Source: Musa acuminata AAA Group (Eukaryota > Streptophyta > Magnoliopsida > Zingiberales > Musaceae). From it: a DNA stretch of 64,000 bases. Position numbers and translations under genes: made by a program. This document shows positions 10,141 to 24,729 of this stretch, in pieces. Position 1 is the stretch's first letter. The number at the start of each line of letters is the position of its first letter. The stretch is from NCBI RefSeq assembly GCF_036884655.1, contig NC_088342.1:37781001-37845000 (forward strand), given 5' to 3'. The notes under the pieces are model-generated. The model was given only the letters and a program-made list of their open reading frames with translations, did no database searches and was not told the origin of the DNA.

Positions 10141-12972
10141 TTAAGCCATGGTTTCAAAGGACGACTGTTCCATGACATGCTTGGATTTCTCAGGAGCTTT
10201 GACCATTAGAGACTTGAAGATGGGCTTCAACTTCTCCACAGTCTTCACAATTCCCAGGAACATGAGCCTGTAGAGTATGACCATCCCAAACAAGATGGCA
10301 AGATCGACCCACTTGGAGTGGCCCATCTCAACTTGCCATGTCTCCCTCAAGATCTCATCCCCAGTGATGGTGGGAGGCCCCCCAGCTTGGTTATTGGGAA
10401 AGATCAACCCCAGGAACTCATTCTTGTAGAATCCTTGGTTGGCATACTTGTGGAATGCAATGTAGTACATTGGGTACCTCCACACTGGCTTGGGTAAGTC
10501 ATTGGGCAACCTAAAGAAGCCTCCATTTAGCATCATCACTCCTTGGATCCCTGCTCCAGTGATGATGCCCATGAGGAAGTCTGGGACGATGCTGGCTACG
10601 ATCATCATCAACCCCTCCACAAGCATCATGCACATGAACAGCACTAGAGAGAAGTAGACGAAGTGGTCGATCGACTTCTGAAGTCCAACCAAGTAGTAGG
10701 CAATGGCTCCTGGTACCACAGAGACGAGAGCCAAGTATGGAGTTGCAGAGAGTGTGTTGGCGATCGTGAATGCAGACACTCCATAATGTCCATTTAATCT
10801 TTCTCTTCCAAATATCTGGATTCGACACGTCAAACCATTAGCACTGTTCTAGCTTGTTTGTACTACATGTTCATTCGAACAAGATGGACGATTTTGGCTC
10901 ATAAATTTTTGCTAGTAAGAACTCAAACTAACCTTCATGTCCTCTACAAACGAAGGGAAGCCTCCAATTGCCATGAAAGTTAGGAAAGAAGCTATGAACA
11001 TGAGCATGGATCCTCTTGCCTGACAACAATCAGAATCGAGATGATTATAAAAGAGGTTTGGGTACGAATATACCAAAACATCATGGTCATCGATCTGGAT
11101 ACCTGAATCGAACCATAACCGTGGCCAACATCATGAAAAATGGTGCCCACACAGAGGCAAAGGGCGATGTAGATGGCAAATCTCAACCAGTAGTAGCCCA
11201 AGTCCCTGTACATGTTCACGAAGGATCTTCTCGTGAGGACAAGCGACTGAGTTATGAAGCTTGCCGGGTTCCTCTTCTTTACCAGAGCTCCTCCCTTCAT
11301 ACACAAGTCAAGGGATGGTGAATTCACATGCTGTGGGAAAGCTACCATGAACAAAGATGATGTTACTTGCTGCGATTACCATGCCGCGGATATCTGCTAT
11401 TTGCGTTGTTACTTGCTGTGAGCTAACTGAGGATCTGTAAGACTTTACGAGGATCTCGATTGCTTCTGCAGTGCTTCTTGGATTGGACTGGTAATCTTCT
11501 TCGATATCCTGTCGGTGACCGGGTCACCAGTGCAACGTTTATATATAACTTGTTCTCGCTTCATCAGAATGAAAGAAATGAATGACACTGACCTTGTCAA
11601 AGTCTTTGTTGATGGTCCTGAGATAGTGGTCGGAAGGATTTCTTAGAGGAGGACAGGGGAATCCATTCGAAGCAAAGAACTGGAGCAGAGGCAGAGTAAC
11701 AACACTGGTTAGAACATGACCTCGTCCTTCTTTGGATTGCCAAATAATTTTTCCTTGATAGTTGACTGTAGAATTACTGAAGACTGGAAGGTCTACCTCA
11801 TTAGCCATGGACGCAGCGCCAAAGAATACTGTCCTGCCATAAGCCAGGAGGCAAAGGCCGTGGAAGAGCTCGAACACCTCGCTGCTGGGCTGGTGAATGG
11901 CCGCCACGACGGTCATCCCTTCCCGTCGAGCCAGCCTGGTGATGCGGTCCATGACGTGGTAGGACGCGGCGCTGTCGAGACCGCTGGTGGGCTCGTCGAG
12001 GAACAGCAGCTGAGGTCGCGTCAACAGCTCGATGCAGATGCTCACCCTCCGCTTCTGCCCGCCACTGATGCCCTTGGAAGCCCACCCTCCGATTCTGGTG
12101 TTCATGGTTCCTTCCAGCCCCATCTCCCGTATCGTGGCCTCGGCCCTCTCTCTCTTCTCCGACCTCGACATGGAATCCGGCAGCTGCAGCTGCGCTGAGT
12201 AGTACACGGCCTCCCTCACCGTCAGCGTTGTCATGAGTACATCATCTTGAGTTACATAAGCCTGAGAGAAGAACAGCTGTTGAGTACTCAACTACTCCAA
12301 GAACTGAATCTAATCGAAGACTTTGAGGAGGAACTCTTTGTACATACCGAGGACCCAAAGGCGAGCTTCTGCCTTTGGCCATTGATCAGGATGTCTCCTT
12401 TCTGACTCACACCAGATCCCAGCCTTCCTGATCATTTAGCCCGCATATGAAAGTATCAGATACAAATATTCACATCTACAAATAGATCCTATAGGAAACT
12501 GAAGAAGGTATCGAGTGTGATGACCTGCTAATGCATCAAGAAGTGTAGATTTGCCACAACCAGAGGGTCCCATAATGGACAACACCTCGCCAGGCCGAGC
12601 GCAGCCAGTGATGGCAGAGAGTATGGAGACGCGCCCACCTTTGCGGTCGGGCGCCGAGACCCAGAGATCCTCCCAGGTGAGGAAAACGCCTTGCTGCTCC
12701 CTTCTCCCGTTACCGCCGACCTTACGGGCGCCACCGCGCCTTTCACCGCCTACCTCCTCCGTCGCGAGTTGGTCATCCTGACGAGGACTTGGGCTCAGCG
12801 GCGGCGGGGTAGTGGGAACATAACCGAACGGGAAGGACGCCTCATCGTCGCCAGGGGAGTCGATGCCATGCATCTCGATGTCGTCGCCAACCGCCGCCGT
12901 GGCTCGAAGGCGGAGCGGCCGGCTCGGGCTCGGACTCGGAGTCCATCTCGGCACACTCGATGGGGAAGCCAT
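10141..12972 (-). CDS. ABCG (white-brown complex) half-transporter, copy 1
   Basis: Membrane ATPase exporting lipidic or other hydrophobic compounds as a dimer; the substrate is not predictable here. I join eight exons on the minus strand: 12972-12525, 12427-12348, 12261-11797, 11679-11593, 11508-11380, 11330-11103, 11019-10933 and 10815-10141. All have GT-AG introns and frame is kept throughout, giving 732 aa. The N-terminal ATPase domain shows GPSGCGKS (Walker A, about residue 135), TQDD (Q-loop, 180), ISGGQKRR (signature, 241), [12 protein letters not shown] (Walker B/D-loop, 261-272) and AAIHQPSSE (H-loop, 299). The membrane domain starts after [21 protein letters not shown] (exon 6) and holds the family motifs [33 protein letters not shown] and [16 protein letters not shown]. 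The layout is that of the plant ABCG11-like clade, whose members export cutin or wax precursors; clade assignment is from memory. Length is normal and no broken motif was seen. It stands tandem to a near-identical gene at 17,335-20,067. Confidence 0.93.
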
Positions 12973-13160
12973 GGAAGCTTGTGGATTTGGCGTGAGGAGC
13001 TGCCTGTGACGAGACCGGAGAACCGAGGCCAATAAATAGACGTGGAGTCTGCATGGGTACAACGTAGGGTGGCGAGTAACACGACAGTAGGGTGGCGTGG
13101 CGAGTAACACCGTTCCTACTTGGAAAAAAGTGGTGGAATGTGGTGGCAGATGTCATAGTC
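12973..13160 (-). promoter_or_regulatory. Upstream region of ABCG copy 1
   Basis: GC-rich leader immediately before the start codon, with CTATTTATTGG on the minus strand (around 13,030-13,040) as a weak TATA-like box about 60 bases upstream. This is in the same relative place as the weak box of copy 2. Plain inference from position and composition. Confidence 0.3.
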
Positions 13161-14345
13161 TCTTGGATGATGGATCTGTCCCTTTAATAGTTTAATAAAA
13201 CACTAATTAACTAATGAAATATTTTAGAAAAAAAAAATAAATAAAAAGTTAAAATTAAAATTAAGAATTGAAACTATTTAGTTCTAATTTTAAATTTGAT
13301 AGATATAAAATTACTAATTTCAAAATTAGAATTGTCGATTTTGGAATCAAAACTATCGATTCTAGAATCATCGAGGTTAGCTTAGCCAATGAGTAGTAAA
13401 TGATAGTTCAGTTCGAATCATAATCGAACTGGAAATTGAACTGAGTCAACGATTTAACGAATCTGAACTGAACTAAAACCAGATGTGCTCGGCTGAGAAG
13501 TGAGAGAAATTAAATCCTTTTCTTCCTTAATGTATAAATAGAGAGCACCATATCAAACACAAACATCTTCTTCTTCGTTTCATTTTTAACATATCCCCCT
13601 TTTACTTTACTTGTGGTAGTATTATTGCCCGTTCTAACCAGATGTGCTGTTGCTGCTGCTTGACATGTCGTCGTCGCAACGACTTGGGGATGGAGAAGCA
13701 ACCGATGGATTTAAATGCAAGATTAAGGAACAAACGTTTACCTTGACTGGGTGCTGCCGCCGCCGGCTGAGGCGACTGGCTTGAAAGGTGGCAACCACGA
13801 CGTTCCTCGGAACGCTCGCCGCCCCCGACCCCACACGCTAGCCATCGTCAGTGATGACCTCAGTCGCCTCTCCTCAAATGCTTCACATCGTCGTCTTCGG
13901 ACGCTTCGTGGCGACCGACGGCGAGGGGAACTCGTGACGGTGGCTGGTTTGACCCGCAGCTGGCTTCGTCAGCCACGGCATTCAATGGCTACTTAAACTC
14001 ACTGTACATATATAGTCCAACGCTGTCGTTCAAATCTCGCGACTCGTTACGTCGGAATGGCCTGTTCCTGCTTCAGTGGATCGAGCTGCAATCGTCGCGC
14101 CTGCTAAGACTTGAATGCCCTTCAATTCCTTATCACGACCTTGACTTGGAAGGCTGACTGATGTGGTTGGGAATTTATGAGGTTTAGGAGGCCACAAAAC
14201 ACACACACTCTCTCTCTCTCTCTCTGTCGCTATACATATATAATATCTTCATTACTCTCTAAACCAACTTCTGTCCTTAGACCGACAAAAAATCATGTCT
14301 TCCTCTCTGTCAAAAACTTTTGTAATATATATCGATTTAAGCTAA
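13161..14345. other. Intergenic between the ABCG copies (proximal part)
   Basis: An AT-rich stretch is followed by a GC-richer stretch at 13,640-14,180, with short open frames in several frames but no recognisable protein. A short (CT)n run lies at about 14,208-14,226. No gene is called. Confidence 0.45.
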
Positions 14346-14895
14346 AAGTTTAAAATTTTAAATTATAGACTAAATCTAATATATAATATTATTTTTTAAT
14401 CATAATTATAAGATTATCCTCTTAGAATATCTTTTCATGTCATACACATAAATATTTTTAATATATTTTTTTATTAATATGTGAGGTTTAGGATCTTTCC
14501 TTTTACTCCTCAGAGTTTAAACTTTAACTTTACATATTTTCGTATAAAGCAACTCATTCATTTGTATCTACTTATACTGATAGTAGTATGACTTATTTTC
14601 AGTCAGCCAGACTAGAACTCAATCTTTTTTTTTTTTTCAATTTTTTTTAATTTTTGACTTATTTAGATCAAATTTTTTGTCATCTAGAGTATCATATTAG
14701 TAATTTTATAATAACTAGTCCAAGTCATGATGAATATATATCAAGTCAAACACTAATCAATATAAAAGTTTAAGCTTTTAGATTATAAGCCAAACCTAAT
14801 ATACATAATATTATCTTTTTAATCATCGATACGAGACTATCCTATTAAGATATCTCTCTTCATCTTACACACATGAATATGAATATATATATATA
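14346..14895. repeat. Diverged direct repeat, about 115 bp, 420 bp apart
   Basis: The block at about 14,346-14,460 (AAATTATAGACTAAATCTAA, then ATAATATTATTTTTTAATCA and GATTATCCT) recurs in diverged form at about 14,768-14,885 (GATTATAAGCCAAACCTAAT, then ATAATATTATC and GACTATCCT). A (TA)n run closes the second copy. Probably decayed transposon sequence. Confidence 0.5.
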
Positions 14896-15090
14896 TATAT
14901 TATGATTTATGGTGTAAATAAAATTAGCTACATCAAAGAGTTAAACTTATGATACAAACAAAGTTACCCATACTACTAACTAAGTTATGGTTACGAATAA
15001 AGTTGATATCACCACCTATCCTTATAAATAAGGGGAAGACAATTGAGCCACGTATAAATAAGAGAAGAATGTTCAAAAATATTCATATCT

Positions 15091-15149
15091 GAGGAGAGAT
15101 TATAAAAATGATTGAAAGATGAGGAGAGATTATAAAAATGATTGAAAGA
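15091..15149 (+). repeat. Exact tandem duplication, 30-bp unit
   Basis: The unit beginning GAGGAGAGATTATAAAAATG occurs twice head-to-tail (15091-15120 and from 15121) with no difference over 29 bases. This suggests a recent slip or unequal event in otherwise decayed DNA. Confidence 0.85.
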
Positions 15150-16999
<1,850 letters not shown>

Positions 17000-17130
17000 A
17001 AAGTCACACGGATATGGATCATCACATTTGTGCTAATGATTTGATTTTATCTTTGATCTAAGTGATCCAAAACTCTTTAGTTGATTTAGAAGAGACTTTC
17101 TTTAGGTTAAGTGTTATCATACAACACTTT

Positions 17131-17136
17131 TTTATT
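17131..17136 (-). terminator. Candidate polyadenylation signal of ABCG copy 2
   Basis: TTTATT on the plus strand, that is AATAAA on the coding strand, about 200 bases after the stop codon. The position is suitable, but AT-rich DNA makes chance matches likely. Confidence 0.3.
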
Positions 17137-17334
17137 TCATCATATTTTTTATGAGTTTAAATATAATCCCCTTAGCATTTTAGACCTCCTCTTTCATAGA
17201 TTAATTATTTGTTATGACAACTTGGATACTGTAGATATTTGCTCTGCATAAAAATAAATTGTGCAATAAACACTGCACACCAATCATGCAATGAAATTAC
17301 ACACCAATGAAGAAATGTTTTCTCCATCATTGAG

Positions 17335-20067
17335 TTATGATAGGGACTTCTGAGGAACTCTGGCCATTAGAGACTTGAAGATGGGCTTCAACTTCTCCAC
17401 AGTCTTCACAATTCCCAGGAACATGAGCCTGTAGAGTATGACCATCCCAAACAAGATGGCAAGATCGATCCACTTGGAGTAGCCCATCTCAACTTGCCAT
17501 GTCTCCCTCAAGATCTCATCCCCAGTGATGGTGGGAGGCCCCCCAGCTTGGTTATTGGGAAAGATCAACCCCAGGAACTCATTCTTGTAGAATCCTTGGT
17601 TGGCATACTTGTGGAATGCAATGTAGTACATTGGGTACCGCCACACTGGCTTGGGCAAGTCATTGGGCAACCTAAAGAAGCCTCCATTTAGCATCATCAC
17701 TCCTTGGATCCCTGCTCCAGTGATGATGCCCATGAGGAAGTCTGGGACGATGCTGGCTACAATCATCATCAGCCCCTCAACAAGCATCATGCACATGAAC
17801 AACACAAGGGCAAAGTAGATGAAGTGGTCAATTGACCTCTGAAGGCCAACCAGGTAGTAGGCAATGGCCCCTGGTATCACAGAGATGAGAGCCAAGTATG
17901 GAGTGGCAGAGAGGGTGTTGGCAATTGTGAATGCGGTCACACCATAGTGTCCATTTAGTCTTTCTCTTCCAAAGATCTGTGTTGGAAGAACATGAAGCTG
18001 TTAGCTTTGCTCAAGTGGAAGAAAAGTAGTAATTGGTGGAAGAAGAATACTAACCTTCATATCCTCTACAAAAGAAGGGAAGCCTCCAATAGCCATGAAA
18101 GTTAGGAATGCAGCTGTGAACATGAGCATGGAACCTCTTGCCTGAGAAGAACCAGAGTTTAGAAGGTCACAAAAGAGTTGGAGAACTGAAACATCCTAAA
18201 TGAATACCTTTGGAGCTCAGTTGGCATACCTGAATTGATCCAAAACTGTGGCCAACATCATGGTAAATTGTGCCCACACAGAGGCAAAGGGCGATGTAGA
18301 TGGCAAATCTCAACCAGTAGTAGCCCAAGTCCCTGTACATGTTCACAAAGGATCTTCCTGTGAGGACAAGCGACTGAGTCATGAAGCTTGCTTGGTTCCT
18401 CTTCTTCACCACATCTCCTCCCTTCACACACAAGTTACTGGTTGAATTCATATGCTTCGCAAAGCTACAGTAAACAAAAGTAATGTGCAGTAAATGGTAA
18501 TACAACAATCTAAATTACCATGTCACGTATCTCTGCTATTTGCTGTGCTACTTGCTGCGAAGTAGCTGAAGACCTGTAGGACTTTACGAGGATGTCAATT
18601 GCTTCAGACGTGCTTCTTGGCTTGGACTCGAGATCTTCTTCGATATCCTGAAACAAAAGTTTTCTCTCTTGATTACGGTGAGAAATGAAATATGAAACAA
18701 TGAGAAACAAAATGTTACTGACCTGTTCAAAATCTTTGTTGATGGTCCTGAGATAGTGGTCGGAAGGATTTCTTAGAGAAGGACAGGGGAAGCCATTCGA
18801 AGCAAAGAACTGGAGCCAAAATGTTCAAGTTAGCAAGGGCAAGTCTCAAGCTTGTTACTGATAGATAACCGAGACTAAAAGATCTACCTCATTAGTCATT
18901 GAAGCTGGGCCAAAGAAGACAGTCCTGCCATAAGCCAGGAGGCAAAGGCCATGGAAGAGCTCGAACACCTCGCTGCTGGGCTGATGAATGGCCGCCACGA
19001 CGGTCATCCCTTCCAGACGAGCCAGCCTGGTGATGCGGTCCATGACGTGGTAGGACGCGGCGCTGTCGAGCCCGCTCGTGGGCTCGTCGAGGAACAGCAG
19101 CTGAGGCCGCGTCAACAGCTCGATGCAGATGCTCACCCTCCGCTTCTGCCCGCCACTGATGCCCTTGGAAGCCCACCCTCCGATTCTGGTGTCCATGGCT
19201 CTTTCCAGCCCCATCTCCCGTATCGTGGCCTCGGCCCTCTCTCTCTTCTCCGACCTCGACATGGAATCCGGCAGCTGCAGCTGCGCTGAGTAGTACACGA
19301 CCTCCCTCACCGTCAGCGTTGTCATGAGAACATCATCTTGAGTTACATAAGCCTGAGAGAAGAACAGCTGTTCAGTACTAAACTACTCCAAGAACTGAAT
19401 CTAATCGAAGACTTTGAGGATGAACTCTTTGTACACACCGAGGCCCCAAAGGCGAGCTTCTGCCTTTGGCCATTGATCAGTATGTCTCCTTTCTGACTCA
19501 CAGCAGATCCCAGTCTTCCTGATCATTGATCCCCATATGTACGTGTCAGATACAAATATTCACAACATATCTACGAATAAATCCTATAGGAAACTGAAGA
19601 AGATATCGAGCGTGATGACCTGCTAATGCATCAAGAAGTGTGGATTTGCCACAACCGGAAGGTCCCATAATAGCCAAGACCTCGCCAGGCCGAGCGTAGC
19701 CGGTGACGGCAGAGAGGATGGAGACGCGCCCACCTTTGCGGTCCATCGCCGAGACCCAGAGATCCTCCCAGGTGAGGAAAACGCCTTGCTGGTTGCTTCC
19801 AGAATTGCCGGCGACCTTACGACCGGCGAGGTCTCCATTTCCTACCTCCTCCGCTCCGTGCTCGTCGTCGCGACGAGGACCTCCGTTCAGCGGAGGTGGG
19901 GAAGTGAGAACATCACCGAACGGGAAGATAGCCGCACCGACGGCCCTGGGGCTGATGACGCCATGCATCCCGATGTCGTCGCCAACCGCCGCCGTGGCTC
20001 GCGGGCGGAGCGGCCGGCTCGGGCTCGGACTCGGAGTCCATCTCGGCACACTCGACGGGGAAGCCAT
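17335..20067 (-). CDS. ABCG (white-brown complex) half-transporter, copy 2
   Basis: Tandem paralogue of the gene at 10,141-12,972, same strand and same eight-exon structure. Exons are 20067-19620, 19518-19439, 19352-18888, 18809-18723, 18647-18519, 18454-18230, 18141-18055 and 17976-17335, giving 720 aa. Exons 1-5 and 7 have exactly the same lengths as in copy 1; exon 6 is one codon shorter and the C-terminus 11 residues shorter (ends ARVPQKSLS). The ATPase motifs are intact: GPSGCGKS at about 135, [25 protein letters not shown] and AAIHQPSSE. So are the membrane-domain motifs [22 protein letters not shown] and [16 protein letters not shown]. The least conserved part is the N-terminal linker at about residues 40-105. 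The role is the same as for copy 1: hydrophobic export as a homo- or heterodimer, substrate unknown. The two neighbours could dimerise, but the sequence does not show this. Confidence 0.93.
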
Positions 20068-20640
20068 GAGGCCTTCTTAGTTGGCAGTCCAGAGATATCG
20101 CATGGCGATATCCACAGGGGATTGAAGCCATATAAAGAGCAGCGGAGTGCGTTGTCGCAGAAGCAGGACGGCATCGGAAACCGGACTAACACGTTGGACT
20201 GTGGCGGCAATTGCCCCGTTGCGTCGTTTCTTTGACTTCCACGCGAGCGCTGGATTCCACGTGATCCAAATTACGTTTCCGGTTCCGTTCCCTCCTTTCG
20301 TTGACTTCTCTGCCAGCGCTGAATTCCCTTCGGCCGGTAAACCTTCCACGTCCGCACCACGATCCCAAGTCAGCACGGATGCGTATCCTTGTTCGTCGCC
20401 ACGAACCCACGCAAAAAGACAGGAGGCACGCCGCATACCGGTCGTGACTTAAGTCTTCTCTATGGAGAAGATGCGGATCGAAAGGCCAGCCGTGAGATGA
20501 GTCGCGCCGCGAGGCAGGTTAATAAGTCCCCGGACTCGAGCACAAACAAATAGGCGTCTCGTGGAGTGGTCGACGTGGCCCGCGGCTGCATACGACCCCG
20601 TCCGCCGACTGCGATTGACTACACCCACTTCATCCACATC
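20068..20640 (-). promoter_or_regulatory. GC-rich upstream region of ABCG copy 2
   Basis: Unlike the AT-rich surroundings, this stretch is GC-rich. It holds a perfect G-box core CACGTG (20258-20263) and TTGAC W-box cores near 20,232 and 20,300. A TATA-like CTCTTTATATGG lies on the minus strand at about 20,128-20,139, some 60 bases from the start codon. Open frames across it are not coding-like. Regulatory meaning is inferred only. Confidence 0.4.
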
Positions 20641-22353
20641 TTGGACGATACACGTAGCTCAACTCTATTATAACATATTCATATGATATTATTCCTTATC
20701 TTATACGTGGATTTCGTAAATTTTGTATGACTAAACATGCAACAACAGCATAGACATCGTGGAGCTTTGTTGCAGGCCTTGTTCTCATTTGAGTAGGTAC
20801 GGATCACACCAACTCTGCTGGACATTTTGTACTTGTTGAATCACTTTCATCAAATTGAATATGACAACGATTTGGATTTTTCTGAGACTTGATTTCCACC
20901 TACTATGACTAAACTTGCAACTCACTTCAGATCTAAGACACGAGAAAATTACGTCAAACTAAATCAAATTAAGGAAGGTAGGTGGCGTGACAAGTGGGAT
21001 TCTCAAAAGTATTTGGAGGACTTGGATTCCAACACGTCTCACATCAAGAAGAAATTGTTGGCTCATGAAAAATTTGGTCCACGAAAACAAAGTGAGGTAT
21101 GAATTATAGGGTAATTTGGTAGGGCAGATGAGTTCTCAGTGAATTGAATTCAGCAGAATTATTACGCAGGTAACGTGCGAGTGTTAATCTCCTTCTTCGG
21201 TTGATTAGATACCAATAGAAAAGAATGCTTGATTGTTGACTTTCTTCCTTGATATAAGATAGATATTGACTTTTTTTCTTTATATGCCATACATACGTCA
21301 CGCTTGGCTTGGACACACTTTTGATTAATAATTATGTTGTTTATTGTTCTTTTTCTAGCCAATGAAGCTAATCTACATGCATGAAGGTAAGCTAAGCGAA
21401 GCTACATACATGTGTGGTGGAGGGCAATGAGCATTTAAATCACTAAGATTATAGAAAAGGATTGTCTCTTTAATGCTAAGATATCATCGGACTTATGTGA
21501 TATAAATCTGGACGCCATCTGGATTCGATGTATATCTTATGTGACATTAATTCTTGATGGGCAATTTACCACTTTACCACCTCTTAATAAGGCAGTATTA
21601 AAGTCATTGGTCTCTTATACGTCAATGCAAGTAAAGTTTATTTTCAATGTATGTCTTTTATATGTCAATCTAACTCTTGCTCCACTTCTCATTTAATAAT
21701 TAACATTCTAATTAAGATTCAATAGAGTTCAGAATCAAACTTAATATGGTGTAGGCACGGCATAGCTCAATAAAAAAATTAAGTTAGGATAATACAATCT
21801 CTCATTTTAAGAATTTGACATGTTCTTCGAGATTTAATATAGTCTAAATCAAACTAACGAGTGAAATATAATCTAACAATAACTAACAATAACCAGGACA
21901 CTTAAGCTCAAACTAATGGCAGTATACACATCAACATCAAACACCAATGTATTTTATTTTTTCATTGTAGCTCAATTTTATATAATCAAAATTTGATAAT
22001 GATGATTTTATAATTTTTTTACCTTATCTTAATTTTGGGAGCTAATAACATATTATCTCTTATGGTTAGATCTCCTTAGCATTCCAATTCTTATACTTAA
22101 AAAATTTATATTGAAATCCTTATTATAATTATAAATGTGAAATATTTAACTTCATTTATTCTAATATTATTGATTTTACCATATATATAGTACGTGATAG
22201 TACGTACATGAATGACCTGAAAATGATGTGTAAATAGGTAATTTCAATGATGGTAACTGATGGTGGTGTCATGAGTGACTGTTGTAGTTAGCGAGAACAA
22301 TGCGATGGTCAGTCTTGTCAATGTCGATCCGAACATTAATGACGAGAAGGAAG
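20641..22353. other. Intergenic, no gene seen
   Basis: A 65-codon plus-strand frame at 20,905-21,102 (Lys-rich, MTKLATHFRSKTRENYVKLN) has no recognisable family and no visible splice partner. The rest is AT-rich without features. Confidence 0.45.
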
Positions 22354-22403
22354 ATGAGGTAGAGCAGTGAGGCATATGCAGATGCTACACCACTCTACCT
22401 CAT
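22354..22403. repeat. Inverted repeat with 16-bp arms
   Basis: ATGAGGTAGAGCAGTG (22354-22369) pairs with CACCACTCTACCTCAT (22388-22403), with two mismatches, around an 18-base loop. It is followed by a pyrimidine-rich tract and shares the GGTAGAG theme with the larger hairpin at 22,665-22,729. Confidence 0.65.
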
Positions 22404-22664
22404 ATGTCTTGTTTTCCTCCTCCCTTGTTATTATCGACAATGCATATGCCTGACTTGTCTTCTCTTCCTCCTCTCTTCGCGTCGTCAGCGATGCAGATGG
22501 CCTCACTTGCCTTCTATTTCTCTTCTGGTGCTGCATCGCTCTATCTCATTTGCCTTATCACCTGGCTATTCTTCCTCCTCTCTCCTCGTCGTCGATAATA
22601 CAGATGCCTTACCTGTCTCCTCTTCCTCCTTCAGCATCAACACAAATGCAAAGTAATACTAGAG

Positions 22665-22729
22665 GAGGAAGAGGAGATAGAGCGGTGTGACACCGTATAG
22701 ATGTCACACCGATCTACCTCCTCTTCCTC
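22665..22729. repeat. Hairpin with 28-bp arms
   Basis: Left arm 22665-22692 (GAGGAAGAGGAG and, nearer the loop, CGGTGTGACA) pairs with right arm 22702-22729. There are two mismatches and a 9-base loop. The stem is long enough for a small-RNA hairpin or a transposon end. No transposase or target duplication is visible. Confidence 0.7.
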
Positions 22730-22912
22730 ATCGTCGTCGATATTTGAATCAACATTACAAAGGTTGACCAATAGGTATATTAGAATACCAATATACCAAT
22801 AGGTATATTAGCATAATAGCATACTAATAGGTATATTAGATTTGATATATTTTCATTATCAAATTATATTTGGGCATGATGATGTTCAATCTGTGTAATA
22901 GCATACTATATT

Positions 22913-23354
22913 TGTTATAAAATATAACAACGAAGAGGATGAACAACATTATGAAGACCAAGATAACAAGCATAAGATCAAGACTATAGAAAATATATTT
23001 AGGCTTAAAACATGTATAAATACTTTCTTAAAAATGAATTTTACATCATTTTGATATGAGTTTAATATAAATAATTTTAGTAGATATGACAAATCTTTAG
23101 AAGATGTGTATTGAACAAATAATAAAGAATCTTCAAATAGGAATTAGATAATGTTTAATTTAGTTATTTTTTAAAGTTAAAAAAGAAGAAGAATAAAAAA
23201 AATATTATAATTTATTATCAAATACCTATTTATATGTATTTGGACAAAAGACACAATGATAAATAACTACTAAAATAACTACAAGAAAACTATTTTTTTG
23301 ATATCTAATAACTATTATACCTTTTTTTTTAATATATTTGAACAATTTATAATA
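22913..23354 (-). repeat. 3' LTR of the host Copia element
   Basis: About 440 bases homologous to 48,173-48,690. Shared blocks include AACGAAGAGGATGAACA versus AATGAAGAGGAGGAACA, AGAATTAGATAATGTTTAAT, and TATATTTGAACAATTTATAA at the inner end. The element's outer boundary is marked by the ATATT duplication. Confidence 0.85.
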
Positions 23355-24729
23355 ATCCTCACTTGTCGAAATATAAATATTCTTCAAGTAATTAAATAGT
23401 ATTTATGAATAAAATAATATATCTTTCAATTTGAATATTATCGTAGTGCAAACAACATTGAAGTTGAAATCCCAAATAGAATAAAGGTTTTGAATTTGTT
23501 ATTCCTAATGACAACACCAGTGACACCACACATATAAATATAACATTCTTGTATTCTTGATAAGTTCTTGCTCAATCCTAATATGGTCTTGCGCTAATCC
23601 AAGTTAATGAACTTTTATTAGAGAAACTCCAACTCTTAGTCATAGTGGCATCACTTCTAAGGTCGTATAGGTGAAGTTCTTACAGTATCTTTGTCACTCT
23701 TTGAGATACTTATCCTAATTTAACTAAACTTCATTAAGAGTATAAGTAACTCAACTCTCCGATGACAACTAGCTCTTTAACGTTTTTAGATGAGACTAGT
23801 AAAATATTCTAAAGTGTTGAACCACTCCATATGTTAATGACTTGTTCTTACCTTTGAACTCTTCGTTACTTATTTCATAATATTGAGTAGGGTTGCTATC
23901 ATTGGTAGATCTTTTATTCAAGAAGTTTTAGCCCTATCCATTTTGATGTTGATGTTACAACTTTTCTTGTAAGAAGTTCGGTGAACGGATCAACCAAATT
24001 CTCACTTGTTTTCATAAATATGAGTGAAATAATCTCACTCTTGATTAATTTTCTCACATAATCATATCTAAGACTAATGTGTCTTGACTTTCCATTGTAT
24101 ATTCTAGAGTTAAAGTAGCTTGACTATCATAAAGTATAGAAATTGAATTCATACTCTTAGAAGCCAATGAAATTTATAATCTAAAGTCCCTTAACCATTA
24201 ACCTCTTTTTCTGCTGTCGCTAAAGTAATAAATTTCATTCCATAGTTGAGTGAGTTATATATGTTTATTTCTTACTCTTTCAAGAAATAGTGCCACCTCC
24301 TAAAGTGAACACCTAACAAATAGTGGATTTGCTATCTCCTAAACTCGATATTTAACTTGCATCAGTATATCCTTCTAAAATAGCAGGAAATTTTAAGTAT
24401 TGAAAGCTATAATCTTTGGTCCACCGAAAAACTCTTTCAATAGCTTTCTAATATAGTGTATTGCTAGTAAATCTACTCAATTTACTAATTAGAAATGCTA
24501 TATGCACTATATTACATACGTAAGAGTTCCTATAGCACTAGAATACTTTAATTGAGCCATAATTCTTCCAACATTCTTGATTAATTTGATACTCGGGTCA
24601 AACGGGGTATTTGCTTTTTTAAATTTTAAGTGACTAAATTTCTTTAGTATTTTCTCTATGTAATGAGATTGACTCAAAATATATCTATCACTAATTTTTT
24701 TTTACCTTGATATCTAGTATGATATCAAT
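23355..24729 (-). pseudogene. Copia RNase H and 3' part of reverse transcriptase (degraded)
   Basis: Between 3' LTR and RT. On the minus strand around 24,180-24,240 the RNase H segment MEFITLATAEKEVN matches the family pattern 'STMESEFIALATAGKEAEWL'. The rest is too mutated for continuous reading. Multiple stops. Confidence 0.6.

Noticed and set aside
11716..12198. 160-codon plus-strand frame, and a similar one at 18,951-19,289
   Set aside because: Antisense shadows of the ABCG ATPase exon; the minus strand carries all ATPase motifs.
12691..13035. Plus-strand frames over GC-rich first exons (also 19,703-20,235)
   Set aside because: Shadows of ABCG exon 1 and its GC-rich leader.
20905..21102. 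65-codon Lys-rich frame
   Set aside because: No motif and no gene context; not enough to call a gene.
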